The notes under the pieces were generated by a model. The model did not search any database. It saw only the letters and a program-made list of their open reading frames with translations, and was not told where the DNA came from. Made by a program: the position numbers and the translations under genes. This document shows positions 24,961 through 38,300 of a DNA stretch of 64,000 nt, one piece after another. The DNA is from Pseudisothecium myosuroides. Taxonomy: Eukaryota; Streptophyta; Bryopsida; Hypnales; Lembophyllaceae. The stretch spans positions 10,912,001 through 10,976,000 of the forward strand of contig OX637295.1 in NCBI GenBank assembly GCA_951799445.1, written 5' to 3'. Position 1 is the first letter of the stretch. Every line of letters begins with the position of its first letter.

Positions 24961-26009
24961 AACAAAAATGGGGATTGGAATACGGTCAACCCTTGCCACT
25001 TTCAAAACAAAATAGAAGGGGGACACCCTTAAGGTGCAATAAAAGAAATTGGAAAAAAGAAATTGGGGGAATGGAATACAATCAACCCTTGCCGCTTTCA
25101 AAACTAAATAGAAGGAGGACACCCTTAAGGTGCAATAAAAAAAATATGGAAACAAAAATGGGGATTGGAATACGGTCAACCCTTGCCACTTTCAAAACAA
25201 AATAGAAGGGGGACACCCTTAAGGTGCAATAAAAAAATTGGAAAAAAGAAATTGGGGGAATGGAATACAATCAACCCTTGCCGCTTTCAAAACTAAATAG
25301 AAGGGGGACACCCTTAAGGTGCAAAAAAAAATTTGGAAAAAAGAAATTGGAGGAATGGAATTTAATCAACCCGTGCCGTGTCCAAAACAAAATAGAAGGG
25401 GGACACCCTTAAGGTACAATAAAAAAAATATGAAAACAAAAATGGGGATTGGAATACGGTCAACCCTTGCCACTTTCAAAACAAAATAGAAGGGGGACAC
25501 CCTTAAGGTGCAATAAAAGAAATTGGAAAAAAGAAATTGGGCGAATGGAATACAATCAACCCGTGCCGCGTCCATAACAAAATAGAAGGGGGACATCCTT
25601 AAGGTGCAAAAAAAAAATATGGAAACAAAAATGGGGATTGGAATACGGTCAACCCTTGCCCTTTTCAAAACAAAATAGAAGGGGAACACCCTTAAGGTGC
25701 AATAAGAAAAATATGGAAACAAAAATGGGGATTGGAATACGGTCAACCCTTGCCACTTTTAAAACGAAATAGAAGGGGGACACCCTTAAGGTGCAATAAA
25801 AGAAATTGGAAAAAAGAAATTGGGGGAATGGAATACAATCAACCCTTGCCACTTTCAAAACAAAATAGAAGGGGGACACCCTTAAGGTGCAATAAAAAAA
25901 ATTGGAAAAAAGAAATTGGGGGAATGGAATAAAATCAACCCTTGCCACTTTCAAAACAAAATAGAAGGGGGACACCCTTAAGGTGCAATAAAAAAAATTG
26001 GAAAAAAGA
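23153..26009 (+). repeat. Higher-order duplication, offset 2,184 bp
   Basis: 23153-23825 is repeated at 25337-26009, including the rare variants GGAATTTAATCAACCCGTGC, CCATAACAAAATAG and the AGGGGAACACCC unit. It abuts and interleaves with the 1,807-bp duplication, so the two arose in successive steps. Confidence 0.75.
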
Positions 26010-28139
26010 AATTGGGGGAATGGAATACAATCAACCCTTGCCACTTTCAAAACAAAATAGAAGGGGGACACCCTTAAGGTGCAATAAAAAAAATTGGAAA
26101 AAAGAAATTCGGGGAATGGAATACAATCAACCCTTGCCACTTTCAAAACAAAATAGAAGGGGGACACCCTTAAGGTGCAATGAAAAAACTGGAAAAAAGA
26201 AATTGGGTGAATGGAATACAATCAACCCTTGCCGCTTTCGAAAAAAAATAGAAGGGGGACACCCTTAAGGTGCAATAAAAAAAATATGGAAACAAAAATG
26301 GGGATTGGAATACGGTCAACCCTTGCCACTTTTAAAACGAAATAGAAGGGGGACATCCTTAAGGTGCAATAAAACAAATTGGAAAAAAGAAATTAGGGGA
26401 ATGGAATACAATCAACCCTTGCCACTTTCAAAACAAAATAGAAGGGGGACACCCTTAAGGTGCAATAAAAAATTTGGAGAAAAGAAATTGGAGGAATGGA
26501 ATACAATCAACCCGTGCCGTGTCCAAAACAAAATAGAAGGGGGACACCCTTAAGGTACAATAAAAAAAATATGAAAACAAAAATGGGGATTGGAATACGG
26601 TCAACCCTTGCCACTTTCAAAACATAATAGAAGGCGGACATCCTTAAGGTGCAATAAAAGAAATTGGAAAAAAGAAATTGGGTGAATGGAATACAATCAA
26701 CCCTTGCCACATTCAAAACAAAATAGAAGGGGGACACCCTTAAGGTGCAATAAAAAAAATTGGAAAAAAGAAATTGGGTGAATAGAATACAATCAACCCT
26801 TGCCACTTTCAAAACAAAACAGAAGGGGGACACCCTTAAGGTGCAATAAAACAAATTGGAAAAAAGAAATTAGGGGAATGGAATACAATCAACCCTTGCC
26901 ACTTTCAAAACAAAATAGAAGGGGGACACCCTTAAGGTGCAATAAAAAAATTGGAAAAAAGAAATTGGGGGAATGGAATACAATCAACCCTTGCCGCTTT
27001 CAAAACAAAATAGAAGGGGGACACCCTTAAGGTGCAAAAAAAAATTTGGAAAAAAGAAATTGGAGGAATGGAATACAATCAACCCGTGCCGTGTCCAAAA
27101 CAAAATAGAAGGGGGACACCCTTAAGGTACAATAAAAAAAATATGAAAACAAAAATGGGGATTGGAATACGGTCAACCCTTGCCCTTTTCAAAACAAAAT
27201 AGAAAGGGGACACCCTAAGGTGCAATAAAAGAAATTGGAAAAAAGAAATTAGGGGAATGGAATACAATCAACCCTTGCCACTTTCAAAACAAAATAGAAG
27301 GGGGACACTCTTAAGGTGCAATAAAAGAAATTGGAAAAACGAAATTTGGGGAATGGATTACAAGCAACCCTTGCCACTTTCAAAACAAAATAGAAGGGGG
27401 ACACCCTTAAGGTGCAAGAAAACAAATTGGAAAAAAGAAATTGGAGGAATGGAATACAATCAACCCGTGCCGTGTCCAAAACAAAATAGAAGGGGGACAC
27501 CCTTAAGGTACAATAAAAAAAATATGAAAACAAAAATGGGGATTGGAATACGGTCAACCCTTGCCCTTTTCAAAACAAAATAGAAGGGGGACACCCTAAG
27601 GTGCAACAAAAGAAATTGGAAAAAAGAAATTAGGGGAATGGAATACAATCAACCCTTGCCACTTTCAAAACAAAATAGAAGGGGGACACCCTTAAGGTGC
27701 AATAAAAGAAATTGGAAAAAATAAATTGGGGGAATGGAATACAATCAACCCTTGCCACTTTCAAAACAAAATAGAAGGGGGACACCCTTAAGGTGCAATA
27801 AAAAAAATTGGAAAAAAGAAATTAGGGGAATGGAATACAATCAACCCTTGCCACTTTCAAAACAAAATAGAAGGGGGACACCTTTAAGGTGCAATAAAAA
27901 AATTGGAAAAAAGAAATTGGGGGAATGGAATACAATCAACCCTTGCCGCTTTCAAAACAAAATAGAAGGGGGACACCCTTAAGGTGCAAAAAAAAATTTG
28001 GAAAAAAGAAATTGGAGGAATGGAATACAATCAACCCGTGCCGTGTCCAAAACAAAATAGAAGGGGGACACCCTTAAGGTACAATAAAAAAAATATGCAA
28101 ACAAAAATGGGGATTGGAATACGGTCAACCTTTGCCACT

Positions 28140-30254
28140 TTCAAAACAAAATAGAAGGGGGACACCCTTAAGGTGCAATAAAAGAAATTGGAAAAAAGAA
28201 ATGGGGCGAATGGAATACAATCAACCCGTGCCGCGTCCATAACAAAATAGAAGGAGGACATCCTTAAGGTGCAAAAAACAATATGGAAACAAAAATGGGG
28301 ATTGGAATACGGTCAACCCTTGCCCTTTTCAAAACAAAATAGAAGGGGGACACCCTTAAGGTGCAATAAAAAAAATATGGAAACAAAAATGGGGATTGGA
28401 ATACGGTCAACCCTTGCCACTTTTAAAACGAAATAGAAGGGGGACACCATTAAGGTGCAATAAAATAAATTGGAAAAAAGAAATTGGGTGAATGGAATAC
28501 AATCAACCCGTGCCGCGTCCAAAACAAAATAGAAGGGGAACACCCTTAAGGTGCAATAAAAGAAATTGGAAAAAAGAAATTGGAGGAATGGAATACAATC
28601 AACCCTTGCCACTTTCAAAACAATATAGAAGGGGGACACCCTTAAGCTGCAATAAAATAAATTGGAAAAAAGAAATTGGGTGAATGGAATACAATCAACC
28701 CTTGCCACTTTCAAAACAAAATAGAAGGGGGACACCCTTAAGGTGCAATAAAAAAAATTGGAAAAAAGAAATTGGGTGAATGGAATACAATCAACCCTTG
28801 CCACTTTCAAAACAAAATAGAAGGGGGACACCCTTAAGGTGCAATAAAAAAAATTGGAAAAAAGAAATTTGGGGAATGGATTACAAGCAACCCTTGCCAC
28901 TTTCAAAACAAAACAGAAGGGGGACACCCTTAAGGTGCAATAAAAAAATTGGGAAAAAGGAATTGGGGGAATGGAATACAATCAACCCTTGCCACTTTCA
29001 AAACAAAATAGAAGGGGGACACCCTTGAGGTGCAATAAAAGAAATTGGAAAAAAGAAATTGGGTGAATGGAATACAATCAACCCTTGCCACTTTCAAAAC
29101 AAAATAGAAGGGGGACACCCTTAAGGTGCAATAAAAAAAATTGGAAAAAAGAAATTCGGGGAATGGAATACAATCAACCCTTGCCACTTTCAAAACAAAA
29201 TAGAAGGGGGACACCCTTAAGGTGCAATAAAAAAATTGGAAAAAAGAAATTGGGTGAATGGAATACAATCAACCCTTGCCACTTTCAAAACAAAATAGAA
29301 GGGGGACACCCTTAAGGTGCAATAAAAGAAATTGGAAAAAAGAAATGGGGCGAATGGAATACAATCAACCCGTGCCGCGTCCATAACAAAATAGAAGGAG
29401 GACATCCTTAAGGTGCAAAAAACAATATGGAAACAAAAATGGGGATTGGAATACGGTCAACCCTTGCCCTTTTCAAAACAAAATAGAAGGGGGACACCCT
29501 TAAGGTGCAATAAAAAAAATATGGAAACAAAAATGGGGATTGGAATACGGTCAACCCTTGCCACTTTTAAAACGAAATAGAAGGGGGACACCATTAAGGT
29601 GCAATAAAATAAATTGGAAAAAAGAAATTGGGTGAATGGAATACAATCAACCCGTGCCGCGTCCAAAACAAAATAGAAGGGGAACACCCTTAAGGTGCAA
29701 TAAAAGAAATTGGAAAAAAGAAATTGGAGGAATGGAATACAATCAACCCTTGCCACTTTCAAAACAATATAGAAGGGGGACACCCTTAAGCTGCAATAAA
29801 ATAAATTGGAAAAAAGAAATTGGGTGAATGGAATACAATCAACCCTTGCCACTTTCAAAACAAAATAGAAGGGGGACACCCTTAAGGTGCAATAAAAAAA
29901 ATTGGAAAAAAGAAATTGGGTGAATGGAATACAATCAACCCTTGCCACTTTCAAAACAAAATAGAAGGGGGACACCCTTAAGGTGCAATAAAAAAAATTG
30001 GAAAAAAGAAATTTGGGGAATGGATTACAAGCAACCCTTGCCACTTTCAAAACAAAACAGAAGGGGGACACCCTTAAGGTGCAATAAAAAAATTGGGAAA
30101 AAGGAATTGGGGGAATGGAATACAATCAACCCTTGCCACTTTCAAAACAAAATAGAAGGGGGACACCCTTGAGGTGCAATAAAAGAAATTGGAAAAAAGA
30201 AATTGGGTGAATGGAATACAATCAACCCTTGCCACTTTCAAAACAAAATAGAAG
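28140..30254 (+). repeat. Higher-order duplication, offset 1,144 bp
   Basis: 28140-29110 recurs at 29284-30254. The long minus-strand translation across each (28313-28981 and 29457-30125) is identical over 222 residues, so divergence is very low. Confidence 0.8.
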
Positions 30255-32399
30255 GGGACACCCTTAAGGTGCAATAAAAAATTTGGAAAAAAGAAATTGG
30301 AGGAATGGAATACAATCAACCCTTGCCACTTTCAAAACAATATAGAAGGGGGACACCCTTAAGCTGCAATAAAATAAATTGGAAAAAAGAAATTGGGTGA
30401 ATGGAATACAATCAACCCTTGCCACTTTCAAAACAAAATAGAAGGGGGACACCCTTAAGGTGCAATAAAAAAAATTGGAAAAAAGAAATTCGGGGAATGG
30501 AATACAATCAACCCTTGCCACTTTCAAAACAAAATAGAAGGGGGACACCCTTAAGGTGCAATAAAAAAATTGGAAAAAAGAAATTGGGTGAATGGAATAC
30601 AATCAACCCTTGCCACTTTCAAAACAAAATAGAAGGGGGACCCCCTTAAGGTACAATAAAAGAAATTGGAAAAAATAAATTGGGTGAATGGAATACAATC
30701 AACCCGTGACGCGTCCAAAACAAAATAGAAGGGGGACACCCTTAAGGTGCAAAAAAAAAATATGGAAACAAAAATGGGGATTGGAATACGGTCAACCCTT
30801 GCCCTTTTCAAAACAAAATAGAAGGGGGACACCCTAAGGTGCAATAAAAGAAATTGGAAAAAAGAAATTGGGGGAATGGAATACAATCAACCCTTGCCGC
30901 TTTTAAAACAAAATAGAAGAGGGACACCCTTAAGGTGCAATAAAATAAATTGGAAAGAAGAAATTGGGTGCATGGAATACAATCAACCTGTGCCGCGTCC
31001 AAAACAAAATAGAAGGGGAACACCCTTAAGGTGCAAAAAAAAAAATATGGAAACAAAAATGGGGATTGGAATACGGTCAACCCTTGCCCTTTTCAAAACA
31101 AAATAGAGGGGGGACACCCTTAAGGTGCAATAAAAAAAAATATGGAAACAAAAATGGGGATTGGAATACGGTCAACCCTTGCCACTTTTAAAACGAAATA
31201 GAAGGGGGACACCCTTAAGGTGCAATAAAAAAAATTGGAAAAAAGAATTTGGGTGAATGGAATACAATCAACCCGTGCCGCGTCCAAAACAAAATAGAAG
31301 GGGAACACCCTTAAGGTGCAATAAAAGAAACTGGAAAAAAGAAATTGGGTGAGTGGAATACAATCAACCCTTGCCACTTTCAAAACAAAATAGAAGGGGG
31401 ACACCCTTAAGGTGCAATAAAAAAAATTGGAAAAAAGAAATTAGGGGAATGGAATACAATCAACCCTTGCCACTTTCAAAACAAAATAGAAGGGGGACAC
31501 CCTTAAGGTGCAATAAAAAAAATTGGAAAACAGAAATTGGGGGAATGGAATACAATCAACCCTTGCCACTTTCAAAACAAAATAGAAGGGGGACACCCTT
31601 AAGGTGCAATAAAAGAAATTGGAAAAAAGAAATTGGACAAATGGAATACAATCAACCCTTGCCACTTTCAAAACAAAATAGAAGGGGGACACCCTTAAGC
31701 TGCAATAAAAAAAATTGGAAAAAAGAAATTGGGGGAACGGAATACAATCAACCCTTGCCACTTTCAAAACAAAATAGAAGGGGGACACCCTTAAGGTGCA
31801 AAAAAAAATTTGGAAAAAAGAAATTGGAGGAATGGAATACAATCAACCCGTGCCGTGTCCAAAACAAAATAGAAGTGGGACACCCTTAAGGTACAATAAA
31901 AAAAATATGAAAACAAAAGTGGGGATTGGAATACGGTCAACCCTTGCCCTTTTCAAAACAAAATAGAAGGGGGACACCCTAAGGTGCAATAAAAGAAATT
32001 GGAAAAAAGAAATTGGGGGAATGGAATACAATCAACCCTTGCCGCTTTCAAAACAAAATAGAAGGGGGACACCCTTAAGGTGCAATAAAATAAATTGAAA
32101 AAAAGAAATTGGGTGAATGGAATACAATCAACCCCTGCCGCGTCCAAAATGAAATAAAAGGGGGACACCCTTAAGGTGCAATAAGAAAAATATGGAAACA
32201 AAAATGGGGAGAGGAATACGGTCAACCCTTGCCACTTTCAAAACAAAATAGAAGGGGGACACCCTTAAGGTGCAATAAAATAAATTGGAAAAAAGAAATT
32301 GGGAGAATGGAATACAATCAACCCTTGCCACTTTCAAAACAAACTAGAAGGGGGACACCCTTAAGGTGCAATAAAAAAAATTGGAAAAAAGAATTTAGG

Positions 32400-35300
32400 G
32401 GAATGGAATACAATCAACCCTTGCCACTTTCAAAACAAAATAGAAGGGGGACACCCTTAAGGTGCAATAAAACAAATTGGAAAAAAGAAATTCGGGGAAT
32501 GGAATACAATCAACCCTTGCCGCTTTCAAAACAAAATAGAAGGGGGACACCCTTAAGGTGCAATAAAAGAAATTGGAAAAAAGAAATTGGGTGAATGGAA
32601 TACAATCAACCCTTGCCACTTTCAAAACAAAATAGAAGGGGGACACCCTTGAGGTGCAATAAAAGAAATTGGAAAAAAGAAATTGGGTGAATGGAATACA
32701 ATCAACCCTTGCCACTTTCAAAACAAAATAGAAGGGGACACCCTTAAGGTGCAATAAAAAATTTGGAAAAAAGAAATTGGAGGAATGGAATACTATCAAC
32801 CCTTGCCACTTTCAAAACAAAATAGAAGGGGGACACCCTTAAGGTGCAATAAAACAAATTGGAAAAAAGAAATTCGGGGAATGGAATACAATCAACCCTT
32901 GCCACTTTCAAAACAAAATAGAAGGGGGACACCCTTAAGGTGCAATAAAAAAATTGGAAAAAAGAAATTGGGGGAATGGAATACAATCAACCCTTGCCGC
33001 TTTCAAAACAAAATAGAAGGGGGACACCCTTAAGGTGCAATAAAAAAAATATGGAAACAAAAATGGGGATTGGAATACGGTCAACCCTTGCCACTTTTAA
33101 AACGAAATAGAAGGGGGACACCCTTAAGGTGCAATAAAATAAATTGGAAAAAAGAAATTGGGTGAATGGAATACAATCAACCCTTGTTTTTTCAAAACAA
33201 AATAGAAGGGGGACACCCTTAAGGTGCAATAAAAAAATTGGAAAAAAGAAATTGGGGGAATGGAATACAATCAACCCTTGCCGCTTTCAAAACAAAATAG
33301 AAGGGGGACACCCTTAAGGTGCAAAAAAAAAATTTGGAAAAAAGAAATTGGAGGAATGGAATACAATCAACCCGTGCCGTGTCCAAAACAAAGTAGAAGG
33401 GGGACACCCTTAAGGTACAATAAAAAAAATATGAAAACAAAAATGGGGATTGGAATACGGTCAACCCTTGCCACTTTCAAAACAAAATAGAAGGGGGACA
33501 CCCTTAAGGTGCATTAAAAGAAATTGGAAAAAATAAATTGGGTGAATGGAATACAATCAACCCGTGCCGCGTCCAAAACAAAATAGAAGGGGGACATCGT
33601 TAAGGTGCAAAAAAAAAATATGGAAACAAAAATGGGGATTGGAATACGGTCAACCCTTGCCCTTTTCAAAACAAAATGGAAGGGGGACACCCTAAGGTGC
33701 AAAAAGAAAAATATGGAAACAAAAATGGGGATTGGAATACGGTCAACCCTTGCCACTTTCAAAACAAAATAGAAGGGGAACACCCTTAAGGTGCAATAAA
33801 ATAAATTGGAAAAAAGAAATTGGGTGAATGGATCGCAATCAACCCGTGCCGCGACCAAAACAAAATAGAAGGGGGACACCCTTAAGGTGCAATAAGAAAA
33901 ATATGGAAACAAAAATGGGGATTGGAATACGGTCAACCCTTGCCACTTTCAAAACAAAATAGAAGGGGGACACCCTTAAGGTGCAAAAAAAAATTTGGAA
34001 AAAAGAAATTGGAGGAATGGAATATAATCAACCCTTGCCACTTTCAAAACAAAATAGAAGGGGGACACTCTTAAGGTGCAATAAAAGAAATTGGAAAAAA
34101 AAAATTAGGGGAATGGAATACAATCAACCCTTGCCACTTTCAAAACAAAATAGAAGGGGGACACCCTTAAGGTGCAATAAAAAAAATATGGAAACAAAAA
34201 TGGGGATTGGAATACGGTCAACCCTTGCCACTTTTAAAACGAAATAGAAGGGGGACACCCTTAAGGTGCAATAAAATAAATTGGAAAAAAGAAATTGGGT
34301 GAATGGAATACAATCAACCCTTGTTTTTTCAAAACAAAATAGAAGGGGGACACCCTTAAGGTGCAATAAAAAAAATTGGAAAAAAGAAATTGGAGGAATG
34401 GAATACAATCAACCCTTGCCACTTTCAAAACAATATAGAAGGGGGACACCCTTAAGGTGCAATAAAAGAAATTGGAAAAAAGAAATTAGGGGAATGGAAT
34501 ACAATCAACCCTTGCCACTTTCAAAACAAAATAGAAGGGGGACACCCTTAAGGTGCAATAAAAAAAATTGGAAAAAAGAAATTAGGGGAATGGATTTCAA
34601 TCAACCCTTGCCACTTTCAAAACAAAATAGAAGGGGGACACCCTTAAGGTGCAATAAAAAAAATTGGAAAAAAGGAATTGGGTGAATGGAATACAATCAA
34701 CCCGTGCCGCGTCCAAAACAAAATAGAAGGGGGACATCCTTAAGGTGCAAAAAAAAAATATGGAAACAAAAATGGGGATTGGAATACGGTCAACCCTTGC
34801 CACTTTCAAAACAAAATAGAAGGGGGACCCCTTTAAGGTGCAATAAAAGAAATTGGAAAAAAGAAATTGGATGAATGGAATACAATCAACCCTTGTTTTT
34901 TCAGAACAAAATAGAAGGGGGACACCCTTAAGGTGCAATAAAATAAATTGGAAAAAAGAAATTGGGTGAATGGAATACAATCAACCCGTGCCGCGTCCAA
35001 AACAAAATAGAAGGGGAACACCCTTAAGGTGCAAAAAAGAAATATGGAAACAAAAATGGGGATTGGAATACGGTCAACCCTTGCCTTTTTCAAAACAAAA
35101 TAGAAGGGGGATACCCTTAAGGTGCAATAAAAAAAAATATGGAAACAAAAATGGGGATTGGAATACGGTCAACCTTTGCCACTTTTAAAACGAAATAGAA
35201 GGGGGACACCCTTAAGGTGCAATAAAAAAAATTGGAAAAAAGAATTTAGGGGAATTGAATACAATCAACCCTTGCCACTTTCAAAACAAAATAGAAGGGG

Positions 35301-38300
35301 GACACCCTTAAGGTGCAATAAAAGAAATTGGAAAAAAGAAATTGGGTGAATGGAATATAATCAACCCTTGCCACTTTCAAAACAAAATAGAAGGGGGACA
35401 CCCGTAAGGTGCAATAAAAAAATTGGAAAAAAGAAATTGGGGGAATGGAATACAATCAACCCTTGCCGCTTTCAAAACAAAATAGAAGGGGGACACCCTT
35501 AAGGTGCAGAAAAAAAATTTGGAAAAAAGAAATTGGAGGAATGGAATACAATCAACCCGTGCCGCGTCCAAAATGAAATAAAAGGGGGACACCCTTAAGG
35601 TGCAATAAAAAAAATATGAAAACAAAAATGGGGAATGGAATACAATCAACCCTTGCCACTTTCAAAACAAAATAGAAGGGAGACACCCTTAAGGTGCAAA
35701 AAAAAATTTTGGAAAAAAGAAATTGGAGGAATGGAATACAATCAACCCGTGCCGCGTCCAAAACAAAATAGAAGGGGAACACCCTTAAGGTGCAAAAAAA
35801 AAATATGGAAACAAAAATGGGGATTGGAATACGGTCAACCCTTGCCCTTTTCAAAACAAAATAGAAGGGGGACACCCTAAGGTGCAATAAAATAAAATGG
35901 AAACAAAAATGGGGATTGGAATACGGTCAACCCTTGCCACTTTTAAAACAAAATAGAAGGGGGACACCCTTAAGGTGCAATAAAATAAATTGGAAAAAAG
36001 AAATTGGGTGAATGGAATACAATCAACCCGTGCCGCGTCCAAAACAAAATAGAAGGGGAACACCCTTAAGGTGCAAAAAAAAAATATGGAAACAAAAATG
36101 GGGATTGGAATACGGTCAACCCTTGCCCTTTTCAAAACAAAATAGAAGGGGGACACCCTTAAGGTGCAATAAAATAAATATGGAAACAAAAATGGGGATT
36201 GGAATACGGTCAACCCTTGCCACTTTTAAAACGAAATAGAAGGGGGACACCCTTAAGGTGCAATAAGAAAAATATGGAAACAAAAATGGGGATTGGAATA
36301 CGGTCAACCCTTGCCACTTTCAAAACAAAATAGAAGGGGGACATCCTTAAGGTGCAATAAAAGAAATTGGAAAAAAAAAATTGGGTGAATGGAATACAAT
36401 CAACCCTTGCCACATTCAAAACAAAATAGAAGGGGGACACCCTTAAGGTGCAATAAAAAAATTGGAAAAAAGAAATTGGGGGAATGGAATACAATCAACC
36501 CTTGCCACTTTCAAAACAAAATAGAAGGGGGACACCCTTAAGGTGCAATAAAAAAAATTGGAAAAAAGAAATTAGGGGAATGGAATACAATCAACCCTTG
36601 CCACTTTCAAAACAAAATAGAAGGGGGACACCCTTAAGGTGCAATAAAAAATTTGGAAAAAAGAAATTGGAGGAATGGAATACAATCAACCCGTGCCGTG
36701 TCCAAAACAAAATAGAAGGGGGAAACCGTTAAGGTACAATAAAAAAAATATGAAAACAAAAATGGGGATTGGAATACGGTCAACCCTTGCCACTTTCAAA
36801 ACAAAATAGAAGGGGGACATCCTTCAGGTGCAATAAAAGAAATTGGAAAAAAGAAATTGGGTGAATGGAATACAATCAACCCTTGCCACTTTTAAAACAA
36901 AATAGAAGGGGGACACCCTTAAGGTGCAATAAAAAAAATTGGAAAAAAGAATTTAGGGGAATGGAATACAATCAACCCTTGCCACTTTCAAAACAAAATA
37001 GAAGGGGGACACCCTTAAGGTGCAATAAAACAAATTGAAAAAAAAAAATTAGGGGAATGGAATACAATCAAACCCTTGCCACTTTCAAAACAAAATAGAA
37101 GGGGGACACCCTTAAGGTGCAAAAAAAAATTTGGAAAAAAGAAATTGGAGGAATGGAATACAATCAACCCGTGCCGTGTCCAAAACAAAATAGAAGGGGG
37201 ACACCCTTAAGGTACAATAAAAAAAATATGAAAACAAAAATGGGGATTGGAATACGGTCAACCCTTGCCACTTTTAAAACAAAATAGAAGGGGGACATCC
37301 TTAAGGTGCAATAAAAGAAATTGGAAAAAAGAAATTGGGTGAATGGAATAGAATCAACCCGTGCCGCGTCCAAAACAAAATAGAAGGGGGACATCCTTAA
37401 GGTGCAAAAGAAAATATGGAAACAAAAATGGGGATGGGAATACGGTCAACCCTTGCCCTTTTCAAAACAAAATAGAAGGGGGACACCCTTAAGGTGCAAT
37501 AAAACAAATTGGAAAAAAGAAATTAGGGGAATGGATTACAATCAAGCCTTGCCACTTTCAAAACAAAATAGAAGGGGGACACCCTTAAGGTGCAATAAAA
37601 CAAATTGGAAAAAAGAAATTGGGGGAATGGAATACAATCAACCCTTGCCACTTTCAAAACAAAATAGAAGGGGGACACCCTTAAGGTGCAATAAAACAAA
37701 TTGGAAAAAAGAAATTCGGGGAATGGAATACAATCAACCCTTGCCGCTTTCAAAACAAAATAGAAGGGGGACACCCTTAAGGTGCAATAAAAGAAATTGG
37801 AAAAAAGAAATTGGGTGAATGGAATACAATCAACCCTTGCCACTTTCAAAACAAAATAGAAGGGGGACACCCTTGAGGTGCAATAAAAGAAATTGGAAAA
37901 AAGAAATTGGGTGAATGGAATACAATCAACCCTTGCCACTTTCAAAACAAAATAGAAGGGGACACCCTTAAGGTGCAATAAAAAATTTGGAAAAAAGAAA
38001 TTGGAGGAATGGAATACAATCAACCCTTGCCACTTTCAAAACAAAATAGAAGGGGGACACCCTTAAGGTGCAATAAAACAAATTGGAAAAAAGAAATTCG
38101 GGGAATGGAATACAATCAACCCTTGCCACTTTCAAAACAAAATAGAAGGGGGACACCCTTAAGGTGCAATAAAAAAATTGGAAAAAAGAAATTGGGGGAA
38201 TGGAATACAATCAACCCTTGCCGCTTTCAAAACAAAATAGAAGGGGGACACCCTTAAGGTGCAATAAAAAAAATATGGAAACAAAAATGGGGATTGGAAT

